64,000 bases of DNA from Aplectana chamaeleonis (lineage: Eukaryota; Nematoda; Chromadorea; Rhabditida; Cosmocercidae): contig JAPDOI010000429.1 of the NCBI GenBank assembly GCA_029168955.1, forward strand, positions 402,501-466,500. The letters run 5' to 3'. Position numbers and translations under genes: made by a program. This document shows, piece by piece, positions 1 to 8,965 of the stretch; within the stretch, counting starts at the first letter, position 1, and every line of letters begins with the position of its first letter. The notes beneath the pieces are model-generated. The model was not told the origin of the DNA. It did no database searches and saw nothing but the letters and a program-made list of their open reading frames with translations.

Positions 1-51
1 TGAGAAGTTCTTCGGGCTTTTGATGACATCATGGGGACGCCGTGAAAAGTG

Positions 52-1088
52 CGGAACTATCCTAGACGGGGGGGGGTTCCAAAATCAAGTCAGAAATGGA
101 ACGAACCACCGACTCTACCAATCCGAGACTTGATGCTTCGGGGAAAGCGGCCTTTATCACGCTCTGTTATCATTAGGCATCAAATTCACCTTTAGCGCCT
201 TCATCGAAGCTTATCCGCGCAAAGGGTGAATTTGCTGAACGGTTGGATATCAGTCAGCGCAAAGAGTAAAAATGCCGCCAGCGCTAACATGTTAATGCAT
301 ATCAGTTGTTGAGCGGTTGGACATCACTCAGCGCAAAGGGTGAAATTACCGCCGTTGCTGGCATGTCAGAAATTTCTAAACAAATGAAAACATCTCAGAG
401 AAAACATTATAAAACCATTGATCACGTCTCGATGTGTTTACTATGAGCACAGCCGGTATAAAAGCCGCCTCATCTCACTGGAGTCCTCATTCGGCATTCT
501 GACGCCGGCCCTGAAAGGTGACTTCGGGTCACTCTCCGGAGGCCAGCATAATTTTGGTTGCTGGGAGGTTACAGTGGGTATCCTCACGGCGAGTTACGCC
601 GCGCACCGTAGAGGGTGGCTCCTCACCGCAGTTCTCGGTGAAGATTACGCCCATGTTGCGGCCAAGGCGGGGCTTCTTGCGCTGTGGACCTTGAAATTCG
701 TGAAATTTTCGAGGTGAACTGACCCATTTTTCGAGGTAATTTCACCTCATTTTCGGGGTAAATTGGACCTTCTCTCGCTGCCAGTTCGCACCATTTTCAC
801 GGGATATTCACCTCATTCTCACCTATACTAGTGGCAAATTCACCCATACAGTGAATTTAACGCGGCAAATTAAGACTTCATGGCGACTTTTACATGAGCA
901 TCAAGTCTCTTTTGCTGAGGCATCAAGTCTCGAATTGGCAGAGGATCTATAACGCTATCAATCGAAGCATATCTACAGAACTTCATCAACAACAATGATT
1001 GATAGCAGCATCAAGCACCTTTTATCAGGGTTTCCATTCATTTTCATGAGAAAATCGTGGGTACCCCCCCCCGTCTAGGATAGTCCCA
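52..1088. mobile_element. Inverted-repeat-bounded repeat element, about 1.04 kb
   Basis: The segment begins with a block reading ACTATCCTAGACGGGGGG at about 55 and ends with its reverse complement (CCCCCCGTCTAGGATAGT) at about 1067-1085. A second inverted pair lies inside: AATCCGAGACTTGATGC near 120-136 and its diverged reverse complement near 920-938. The interior holds degenerate direct repeats (GCGCAAAGGGTGAA near 218, 258 and 334) and GGTGAA/TTCACC-type motifs, but no convincing coding frame. The architecture suggests a non-autonomous DNA element or fold-back repeat. No transposase is visible and a target-site duplication could not be defined, so the class is unknown. Confidence 0.5.
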
Positions 1089-1091
1089 AAA

Positions 1092-1217
1092 GTGCTTCGG
1101 GCTTCTGTTGATGTTATAGGGACGTCGTGAAAAGTACTTCGGGTTTCTGATGACGTCATCGGGACATCGTGAAAAATGCTTCGAGCTTCTGATGACGTCA
1201 TCGGGACGTCGTGGAAA
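1092..1217. repeat. 42-bp minisatellite, 3 copies, two with TGACGTCA
   Basis: Three units start at 1092, 1134 and 1176, each beginning GTGCTTCGGGCTTCTG-like and ending GGGACGTCGTGAAAA-like. Units two and three carry the perfect palindrome TGACGTCA (1151-1158 and 1193-1200). A partial related unit lies at the window start (1-52), on the far side of the inverted-end element. Confidence 0.8.
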
Positions 1218-1240
1218 CCCGAATAGTGGGCAGGTATTCG

Positions 1241-1487
1241 GGACCCGTTGCTGGTCATCCGAGAAGTTGTGCAGACCACCTCGTAGAGTGATTAGGAGTC
1301 CCGGACCCGTCACTGGTCATCCGGAAAGTTGTGCAGGACACCGCGGAGAGTGAGCAGGAGTCCAGACTCTATGCTAGCCATCCGAGAAATTATGCAGGAT
1401 ACTCGAAAGACTGGGCAAGAGTCTTGAGCTTTGCGCTAGTTGTCTGAGATAGTGTGCCAGATGCATCGAAATTCGCGCAGGAGTATG
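1241..1487. repeat. 61-62-bp degenerate minisatellite, 4 copies
   Basis: Units begin at about 1241, 1303, 1364 and 1426. Each carries a version of GGTCATCCGAGAAGTTGTGC followed about 25 bases later by GAGTGAGCAGGAGTC. Divergence increases from the first to the fourth unit, which suggests an old local expansion. No coding potential was seen. Confidence 0.75.
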
Positions 1488-2206
1488 AGAACACCTCGCA
1501 AAACCTTGCTTATAAGCATCCAAATTCAAAAACAAGCAAATTGTTAGAAAGATCTCCATTCGCAGCTCAGCAGAGCTTTTTCATGTCAATTTCATGAAAT
1601 CAAAGCAGCTGTTCTGCGAAGGAATGGGGCGGCGGAAACGAAATAATGAGTATGGAAAACTGCTTTGTTCCAATGATGCGAAAGTGTTCAGATGGAATGG
1701 AAGGTAGTTTCTGACTGTGCAAGTTTTATGTTAGTTTCATTTGAAAGCGAAGAACTGCGGGCAGATTATGCATCCGGCTGTAGGCCAGCAGGCTTTCATG
1801 ATTATCGGCCGGGCTGGCTACGTCTGAGCGACCAACTATAACCGGGGCCTAAGGCCCCTGTCAGATTTGGTTGAGAAAATCACCGTGGCCGACCCGTTCG
1901 ATACGTATGAAAAACATGGAAGGTGCAAATAACACCCAGTGTAGCTAGCTGTGGCTGACGCGATCAATATGAATGAATTATGTGGAACGATATCCTGGAT
2001 ATCATTCATTTCTTAGCTAATATCATGTGAACATCGGTCTTGTTAGCCACATCGGGTGATTTTTCTGAGATAGTTTCATAACAGTTTGGGTCATTGATTC
2101 TTGTGACCACAGAACGAGGACTGATCAAGTGGGGAGATGAAGAGGTCTTCGTTCGAAATTCTTGTATGGGATATTACTGCGTAATATCAAGAAAAGGTGA
2201 ACAATT
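1488..2206. other. Unassigned intergenic stretch
   Basis: No domain, RNA gene or clear repeat was recognised on either strand. A short open frame near 2094-2294 has no recognisable product, and its last 90 bases lie inside the fold-back MITE that starts at 2207. Confidence 0.5.
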
Positions 2207-2709
2207 CTGTAAAAAAGGGGTCTCCCAAGCAAAAGTGGTTTGGTTCGCGTTACAAATGTTTCAACAAAAAGGGAACAATATGAAAGTGGAATGAGGAGAG
2301 TCTACAAAAAATGAACAATATCCTCTGAAAACTCTTTTCTTTGTCAAAACTTCTCAACAGCGGGAACAAGCCGTTGTGGTACTTTACGAGGAAGAATTGA
2401 ATGGTTCCCTAAAACAATTCGACATTGTCTCCTCATTTAATGATAGCTATTAGGTACACATGCATATACACACATTTTATCGGCACTCACATAATCAAAA
2501 TCCTTTATGGAGCAAAAAGCGCTTCCTCATAGAGAACCGCAACGGTTTGTTTCCGCTGTTGAGAAGTTTTGACAAAGAAAAGAGTTTTTAGAGGATATTG
2601 TTTATTTTTTGTACACTTTCCTTATTCCACTTTCATATTGTTCCCTTTTTGATGAAACATTTGTAACGCGAACCAAACCACTTTTGCTTGGGAGACCCCT
2701 TTTTTACAG
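2207..2709. mobile_element. Fold-back MITE with arms of about 205 bp
   Basis: The left arm (about 2207-2412) begins CTGTAAAAAAGGGGTCTCCC and is matched by its reverse complement at about 2503-2709, ending GGAGACCCCTTTTTTACAG. Pairing continues almost throughout both arms (for example CTTCTCAACAGCGGGAACAA against the reverse complement of 2552-2571), leaving a loop of about 90 bp. There is no transposase, so this is a non-autonomous long-TIR element. The arms differ by scattered substitutions, so it is not a very recent insertion. Confidence 0.85.
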
Positions 2710-2825
2710 GATTACTCTTATATTCGTCTAATATCCTTGCTGATCGACATGCATGTCTGCCTCCGCGATGACCGCTTGACACACACGCCGACCGTGTGGG
2801 CAGACAATCCATTTCGGACCGACCT

Positions 2826-2976
2826 TACAATCGGAACGGATTGCACTGACACTTTGCGCTCCCTGTTGTTCGTTGGTGCGAACTTGGTGGGCACATGTTA
2901 TAGCTTACGTGCACCGGGTTTGCGCCAACGCACAATAGGGAACGCAAAGTATCAGTGTGGCCCGTGCCGACTGTAC
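2826..2976. mobile_element. Palindromic MITE, copy 1 (CACTGATACTTTGCG family)
   Basis: About 150 bp that fold on themselves: ACACTTTGCGCTCCCTGTTG on the left pairs with the reverse complement of CACAATAGGGAACGCAAAGT on the right. The outer bases ACAATCGG and CCGACTGT also pair. A second copy of the same hairpin lies at 4882-5034. Open frames crossing it are by-products of the palindrome. Confidence 0.75.
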
Positions 2977-2999
2977 TTCCACTAGGTGTTCAGCCTGCA

Positions 3000-3787
3000 A
3001 ACAAACGGCCTTTTTGTGTCTTTGACCCTCTTTTTTTAACCTGCAGGGCCCTCCTGATATTGTGGGGTGATTTGGGCCACAGTGTTTGCTGAACGGGGCA
3101 GCTTCCACGCAGCAGATCGTGATATGAGGGTTTTTACCCTGAATCGTGGTTACATAGAAAGGTGCATGATCATGCAAAGGCCTAACTGGTGGAGTCCCGC
3201 TTATTGTTACTGGAAAATCGACTACTGGGTGAGTGGACGAGCTTTGACTCCCAAATCGAGTACAGCTGACTTCTTGTTAGAGTCTGTTTCATTCCAAGTG
3301 AACTCATGTTTTCGGTTATCACAGCGCGGAGCGGTGGCTTTTTCGTCGAAACCTCCTAATCACTGGTTATATTTCACCGAGGCCCAGCGCTCCGCTGCTG
3401 GTGATAATCGGAATCAACAGGTCACTAGGGATGTACCAGCGCTTACTAACAGAGCTATGAACGCTTACTCGAATATAAAGAGAAATAGCGGTATCAGCGG
3501 TTATTGTCTCGGATTGTAGGTGAACCCTCATAATTACATAAATATGTAGGTAACGCAACTTGGTTTAGGCTAGAAAAAGTCGGATTTCAAAACCAACGTC
3601 AACTGATTCGAGAGAAATATCACGAGAGGTAATATATAGTACAACAAATATTTTATGTATGAAAATTCTGCACTATCGATCACCACCTCTCAATGTTTCT
3701 TGATTGATAGCGTTGAGCTCAGTTTCCGAAATCGAGAAGCTACGAGAAATGCCGAAGCGCTTTCGAGTCACCGGAGCGATTGCTGGC
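3000..3787. other. Unassigned stretch with a 150-codon open frame
   Basis: An uninterrupted plus-strand frame of about 150 codons runs to 3519. I recognise no domain, and its composition (many W, Y, R and S residues, no motif) does not favour a real protein. A GTGAGT donor-like site lies at about 3229. No support beyond openness, so it is not called as a gene. Confidence 0.35.
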
Positions 3788-4251
3788 TCAAAGGCACAGA
3801 ACACCCAGAAAATTATTTTTTAAGTTTTATCCTTATCTTGGAGAGGGTCACACTCTGATCACAATGGTATTTCTGAAATCGAAGAAGACCCCCTACAAAA
3901 TGAGATATGGCTCCTTGGAAATGTCTATACTTTGATGGCGAAAAAACGGTGGACGCGTTGTCTTAGGCCTGTATTTCTCTCGATTCGCAGTCGCGACACG
4001 AGAGCAAACCAGGATGAGGAGATAGATCGGAAAGGGAGTGAAGAACGACGACTCGGTTGAAAATCATCCATCCATCTAGCCACCATTGAGATCGAAATCA
4101 GTTAGGGGGCTGGGCCCGTGGTGGTCGCTTATGTCTCGCTTATTTGGAGGAATTGAGATCTCGCATTTGGCACATGTTATACAGGAAGCGTCTTCTACAC
4201 AATCTCACGAAAATCTCAAAATTCATATCTGAGGGTGTTGTGTGCCTTTAA
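3788..4251. mobile_element. MITE family B (TTYAAAGGCACA ends)
   Basis: Left end TCAAAGGCACAGAACACCC; right end GGGTGTTGTGTGCCTTTAA, an inverted match of about 18 bp. The inner right part (CTTATTTGGAGGAATTGAGA and following) matches the family B members at 5775-6370 and 59855-60325. Its right end overlaps the TTAA that starts the next MITE at 4248. Confidence 0.65.
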
Positions 4252-4439
4252 AGGCAGTGTTTGCGATGAAATGAATGAGCGTGGTGGCTGTTCATTGCCT
4301 TTGATTATGAAAGATGATAAGAAATTGTTAAGCTCTTTCATTGGCTTGAACAAGCTACAGTATCCTCTATAATGATCTTATGTTGAAGATAATGAATAGC
4401 CAACACGCCCATTAACTTTATCGTGAACACTGCCTTTAA
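4248..4439. mobile_element. MITE family A, short copy (AGGCAGTGTTYRCGATRA)
   Basis: A 192-bp element with ends TTAAAGGCAGTGTTTGCGAT and TATCGTGAACACTGCCTTTAA. The terminal TTAA is present on both sides. The inner sequence is partly self-complementary (GCGTGGTGGCTGTTCATT against AATGAATAGCCAACACGC). The same ends recur more than six times in this window, mostly in the introns of the MCPH1-like gene. Confidence 0.8.
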
Positions 4440-4449
4440 GAGTTATATG

Positions 4450-4606
4450 AGATAGGGGCTCTCTACACAGCTACCAAAAAAGAGTTGTCTCGCCTTTTGC
4501 TGCTCTATTTCCGTTCAGGACCACTTTGCTTGCACTGGGTAGGGCTTGCACGTGTCGAGCTGCAAAAAAGGGACAACTCCCTCTGTGTGTAGAGAGCCCC
4601 TATCCC
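4450..4606. mobile_element. Palindromic MITE copy 1 (GATAGGGGCTCTCTACAC)
   Basis: The left arm GATAGGGGCTCTCTACACAG pairs with the right arm ending TGTGTAGAGAGCCCCTATC. The second arm pair, AGTTGTCTC and GGGACAACT, continues the stem. A related copy lies at 6064-6217. No coding content. Confidence 0.75.
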
Positions 4607-4881
4607 GAGAGGTATTCGCCGCCGTTTCGCGACCTCGGAAACAAAAATTATCCAGTACATTATTTCGTAAATGATACCCAATTTAGACTGAGCCGGTCGC
4701 CAAAGGAAAGAGAAAAGTCTCGGAAACGAAGGCCGATAGCCGACTGTCCAAGCAGACCAGATCCATGTCAAAAGAGTCAGGATCTAGAGAGCAGAATGTG
4801 ATTTTTCAAATTAATTATTAGTTTACGAAACAAATATTTCAAGTGGTACTGGCAATTAGAGGGCAGCGCCTGAGCACATAC

Positions 4882-5034
4882 AGTCGGCAAGGATCCCAGT
4901 GATACTCTGCATTCCCTATTGGATGTTGGCGCTAACTCGGTGTCATATGCTGCAACATACATAGGTACACCGGACATGCGCCAATCTTCAATGAGCAACG
5001 CAAAATATCACTAGGATCCGGCCGGCTGTATTTA
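4882..5034. mobile_element. Palindromic MITE, copy 2 (CACTGATACTTTGCG family)
   Basis: Same family as 2826-2976. ACAGTCGGCAAGGATCC at the left end faces GGATCCGGCCGGCTGT at the right, and GTGATACTCTGCATTCC faces the reverse complement of AATGAGCAACGCAAAATATC. Both copies keep the stem while their primary sequence has diverged. Confidence 0.75.
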
Positions 5035-5774
5035 CCCTGGCACCGCAGTAATGGGCTACTCGATCGAGCCTCGCCAGCTGCGTGTGGTCGCGCCGCGTGC
5101 GCACTTCTGCTAGATAGTATGCGATACAGTTGATATCTTATTTCGGATGCATTCTGTGATCATTTCTAATATTCTTCGACTCCTGATTATTTATACTTTC
5201 GCAGGCTATCTTGCCCAAGTGAGCACGCGGCGTGCTAGTGGTCTACCGTAATCTTCCTAAAATGAAAACGTATATAATATTCACGTGCAACGCAGCGAAT
5301 AGGTCCCCTAGAAGAATTTTGGGCCGAAAATATTTTGATTTCTGAAATCGAAAAAAGTTACCTTCATTGATGCTTCCGATCTACTACAGTACACTTAAAG
5401 AAATTTGAGAACTTGAAATTGTTTCATTTCATTTCCCCATACGTCTCAACCGACCGTTTTTTGAGAGTCCGTTATGCTTTCAAAAGCTTTCCTAGTAAGC
5501 TTATTTGTTGTGCCTAGCGCGAAATCTCTGAAATAATTAAATGACAGCGTTTTTGTTGGGTTGTGGTCGCAGTACTATAAAATGATGAGTTATTCAGTCT
5601 TTTGCAGTTTCAATTCCACCCGGGACCGCATCGCTTTTATGGAAGAGCCTGATGTTCCAAACCATGATTAACTTCTTAATTTTTCTGTTTTGGAACTCCA
5701 ATCCGTTTCTGTTTAGAGACAACGATAACAGCAAGCAAGCGTGAATGATCAATTTGATTTAATACCTTCTCAGA
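5035..5774. other. Unassigned AT-rich stretch
   Basis: No gene, RNA or tandem repeat was recognised on either strand. Long frames are absent. Confidence 0.5.
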
Positions 5775-6370
5775 TGCGCGATTCAACCCCAGTGCTAAAA
5801 TTTGATACTATCGTCTGTCCACCGTGAATAGCAACCTTGCCAAGCGCGAGGTCTCAATTCGCTCAAATAAGTGAGAAACTACAGGGAGAAAGTCGGCCCC
5901 GCCCACAATACTCCAAAAGCCTAACCGCGCACACCGCACCGGAAAGGGATCAAAGTGCTCTACTTTGTAAATTTTGCCTTTGAGCATCGCCACACAAACC
6001 ACATTTTCCATTTGCAAGGATTTTGGTTCCCTATTCGGGGCGAAACGCTTAATTATGCTTTTAGGGATAGGGGCTGTCTACACACCGAGGGAGGAGTTGT
6101 CCCGTTTTCGCAGTTTGAAACTTCAAGTCACTCAACGCGAGCGAAGTGGTCCCAAGTGGAATTAGAGCCGCAAAGGGCGGGTTAAGTCCTCCCTCGTTGT
6201 GTAGAGAGTCTCTGTTCCAAGTGTTTAGGGCATTGTAGGCTGGGCCGACCTTTTCCCTGTAGTTTCTCGCTTATTTGATCTGATTGAGATCTCGCGCTTG
6301 GCAAGGTTGCTATACACGGTGGGCGGACTATAGCATCAAATTTTACACCTGAGGTTGGACTGTGTCTTTA
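5775..6370. mobile_element. MITE family B fold-back, interrupted by another MITE
   Basis: The left arm (about 5796-5890, AAAATTTGATACTATCGTC then CACCGTGAATAGCAACCTTG) is the reverse complement of the right arm (about 6257-6347). The right terminus GGTTGGACTGTGTCTTTAA is the family B end; the left terminus is decayed. A different palindromic MITE (6064-6217) sits in the loop, so insertion was sequential. Confidence 0.75.
6064..6217. mobile_element. Palindromic MITE copy 2, nested inside a family B MITE
   Basis: Ends GGATAGGGGCTGTCTACACA and TTGTGTAGAGAGTCTCTGTTCC pair with each other and match the element at 4450-4606. It lies wholly within the loop of the fold-back element at 5775-6370, so it arrived later. 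Confidence 0.75.
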
Positions 6371-6864
6371 ACATAAGTCATACTCAAATTTCCACTCGTG
6401 ATGAATTTATAGTAAACAGAACAATTTCAATACATAGAACACTACGATTAATCAAAATCACTGAGCGACTCAAAGCCAACCTCTTGTTTTTGTGTACTCA
6501 TATATTTTTGGTTTTCTGTTATTGACATTTCATTAGGAGATTCACTACTTTCCTCCATGAAACAGTGCGATCCAATATCATATATAGCTACCCTAAAAAT
6601 TTGGGATTTTGTTTGTCTTTCAAAGATTCATGGCGCGGCACTCACACCATAGGATTCCGCAACCACCAAAAATCATAACATAAATTGTTTCAGAGAATAA
6701 TTCCATCTGCATAAAGTTCAACAAATAAGTTATCGATTTACCACCGTTTCAGAACGCTACAGCAACCACCGAAGATTATCATCCTCAACGAAAATCCTTT
6801 TTTTTCAATCCAATTCAAATGACGTCCATGCATGTGCTATGTTATATTCCCTTTGATACCACAC
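6371..6864. other. Unassigned stretch upstream of the Tc3-like remnant
   Basis: Acceptor-like sites (TTTCAG at 6687-6692 and 6747-6752) could belong to a plus-strand gene ending at 7329. The frame opened by the second (from 6753) stays open for about 68 codons but resembles nothing I know, so no exon is called. Confidence 0.4.
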
Positions 6865-6978
6865 ATGTCTCGCGGAATCATGTGGTCAGTCGAGGATCAA
6901 GCTCGAATTTATGCTCTGCGCTATGCAGCTCACGCCAGTTGTCACATTGCTGCTGAGCTTGGCCATACAAAGATTTGA
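6865..6978 (+). pseudogene. Tc3/Tc1-like transposase, N-terminal helix-turn-helix remnant
   Basis: A 37-codon frame starts MSRGIMWSVEDQARIYALR and continues with HIAAELGHTK before TGA. The spacing of MxRG, an acidic ExQ/R helix, IxALR, then IAxxLG(R/H)(S/T) is that of the first DNA-binding helix-turn-helix of Tc1/Tc3-type transposases. Nothing downstream restores the second HTH or the DDE/D catalytic core, so this is a short relic. It could instead be a small exon of another HTH protein, but no donor site follows. Confidence 0.4.
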
Positions 6979-7065
6979 ATGATTTTTGGAATATACAGTT
7001 CTAGAGAAACGCTTTAGAGAAGCAATGCTTGATTCTTCCTTTCGCAACACTTTGATTTCTTTCAG

Positions 7066-7329
7066 AAGCGCAAATCTGATTCGCGAGAGAAAGAAGAAAG
7101 GATTGACGAAGAGTTGGGGTTTGATGACAAAGTAGCGGGCAAGAAACAGAAGAGCGCAATTGTTGTGAAGAAACTAACTAAGAGCGAAGAGAAACCCCGA
7201 CGCCTTACGGAAGCGGGAAGTGCCGAGAAGAACACATTCGGATTGGATGCGTCTGCAATGAAAAAAGAGGTATTCGACACAAGAGATGAATACATAGACA
7301 TCGTCGGCCCAGGCAACATCATTAAATGA
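7066..7329 (+). CDS. Last coding exon of an unidentified nematode gene
   Basis: The exon follows a good acceptor (TTTGATTTCTTTCAG, AG at 7064-7065) and reads in one frame for 87 codons to TGA at 7327-7329. The predicted tail is highly charged: it starts KRKSDSREKEERIDEELGFD, contains lysine-rich blocks (KKQK, VVKKLTKSEEKPRR), and ends DEYIDIVGPGNIIK. There is no membrane segment or known domain; it looks like a basic-acidic intrinsically disordered C terminus. Upstream exons were not found with confidence. Codon use and composition look coding, unlike the surrounding repeats. I do not recognise the family. Confidence 0.55.
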   Translation, partial: KRKSDSREKEERIDEELGFDDKVAGKKQKSAIVVKKLTKSEEKPRRLTEAGSAEKNTFGLDASAMKKEVFDTRDEYIDIVGPGNIIK

Positions 7330-7500
7330 GAAGCTTATTTTCTAACAATCTTCATTTTTTAAGGTAAGTTGAGCTTGAATCTGGCAGATCCCCAACAATG
7401 TTCTTGACGTCGGCATTTGTGCGATATTGGGTGATGGCGTGATGGGAGGTCATATCAAAGAAAACTTCTGTCGAGTTTCTCTCTCATACACTGTAGGGGG
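7330..7500. other. 3' flank of the exon; no feature
   Basis: AT-rich flank after the stop codon. No canonical AATAAA was seen on the plus strand within the first 100 bases. Confidence 0.4.
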
Positions 7501-7515
7501 CTAGCGCAGCTCTTC

Positions 7516-7583
7516 AGGGGGGGGGGGGGGAGCAACCCTCCGGGCACCGGCGCTTGCCCCCCCCCCAATCGGGGGGGGGGCTA
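7516..7583. repeat. G/C homopolymer cluster
   Basis: A run of about 13 G (about 7518-7530) is followed by a C run near 7557-7566 and a G run of about 10 near 7571-7580. The alternation allows both G-quadruplex and C:G hairpin folding. Assembly length errors are likely in such runs. Confidence 0.8.
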
Positions 7584-7605
7584 CCGCCGAAGTGACAATT
7601 TGGCT

Positions 7606-7855
7606 TGATCGGAGCCCCCTGTCACTGCGTTGAAGCCTCCCTGTCACTGCCCTGAAGCCCCCCTGTCACTGCCCTGAAGCTCCCCTGTCACTGCCTTGAA
7701 TCCCCCCGTCACTGCCCCAGAGCACTGATGTCACGGCCCCGGAGCAGTGACGTCACGGCCCCGGAGCAGTGACGTCACGGCCCCGGAGCAGTGACGTCAC
7801 GGCCCAGGAGCAGTGACGTCACGGCACCGGAGCAGCGACGTCACCCTCCCCCCCC
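7606..7855. repeat. 22-bp minisatellite, about 11 units, with repeated CRE-like palindromes
   Basis: Units of 22 bp in two forms: CCCCTGTCACTGCCCTGAAG in the first half and GCAGTGACGTCACGGCCCCG in the second. The second form contains the 10-bp palindrome GTGACGTCAC with exact TGACGTCA at 7748, 7770, 7792 and 7814, plus near matches at 7726 and 7836. The two forms are partly reverse complements of each other (GTCACTGC versus GCAGTGAC). Confidence 0.85.
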
Positions 7856-7998
7856 GGAAAGCGTTGCCGCTCTCCTCCAAAGACATCCCTTTCTGACAGG
7901 GACTCAAAGTCCCCGTCCAGGGCCGGCCGTTTTGGGCCGAATGCGGCTCTCTATGAGGTGAGGCGCTTTTTATACCGGTTGAGCGGGCCCGAGACATA

Positions 7999-8125
7999 GT
8001 GCACTCAAAAGGGCTCGCCGCCGTTACCCGCGGAGAGGCTGCCAGCTGTCACTACAGTATCCCAGCCCCGCCCTCCGATGGCTGCGGCCGCGCCTCCAGA
8101 TCGCGTCGCCGCGCCCGCGCTTAAC
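7999..8125 (+). repeat. GC-rich dispersed repeat flanking the satellite, left copy
   Basis: About 125 bp including GGCTGCCAGCTGTC, ACTACAGTATCCCAGCCCCG and CTGCGGCCGCGCC. The reverse complement of 35342-35470 matches it closely along the whole length with a few small indels. The copies face each other across the 26-kb satellite array. Confidence 0.8.
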
Positions 8126-8965
8126 AGCTATTGTTGATCATAAGACTTTCAAGAAATTTCAAAAATACACGGACTCAAGCACCAGAACAGGCTTAACGAA
8201 AATTTTCAGAGGCAATTTTTTCGTTCCGAGCAACTTAAATCAGAAGTGGCTTCCACCGTATCTTCAGTATCTAATGACTATTTGCCACCAAATTAACTGT
8301 TCACAGCTTCCTATTCTATGATAGTTTTTTCGTCAGTAGTCGATCTTTTTCAAAACGCAAAAAATGTGACAATCGAATTTTTTGGAAAATGTCCGATATA
8401 TGACACATGATTAACGAATTCAAACACATTAATGAAATTTCGTAAACTCGTTTCAGCCAAACATAGAATTTAACTGTCAAGGTACCTTAACGTTTCAGAG
8501 AAGTAGAAAGGAATAATGGGTCGAATATCGTTCGTTGCAGTTGAAGAACTACATATCTGCAGTGAGATTACAAATTCGGAAAACCGCAAATATAGACAGG
8601 AAAATGAGAACTCTGTACACGGTTCAACTGTCATTGTTGCACATTGAGGAAGTCACCGTACAAATTCATGGCGCAGTAAGACTGGCGAGCATTAGAGCAC
8701 TCTATATATAACTAACTTTGTTAACAAGTTCCTTGTGGCATACAGGACCATCTCAGTTGTTCATAGGGCATTTCGCACCCCATATCTTCAGTTGAGGGCA
8801 ACGAAAGGGAGAAATTATCTTCACGCACAGATCCCAAGGGTGCTGGAGGCATTTCTCTGTTAAGAGACCTCCTCATACTAAGAGACACGAGATCGTGCAG
8901 ATCGATAGTCTAGCTTTCCGGGTGTCTCCTTCTGAAAATTTATAATCCATTTCCAATACCGAGCT
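8126..8965. other. Unassigned AT-rich stretch before the satellite
   Basis: No gene, RNA or repeat was recognised. The last bases (from about 8930) begin to resemble satellite monomer sequence (CTGAAAATTTATAATCC), so the array edge is gradual. Confidence 0.5.

Noticed and set aside
418..717. 99-codon plus-strand frame within the first repeat element
   Set aside because: It lies in repetitive sequence with no recognisable domain.
7062..7322. Minus-strand 86-codon frame
   Set aside because: It is antisense to the orphan plus-strand exon, which has a proper acceptor and stop.
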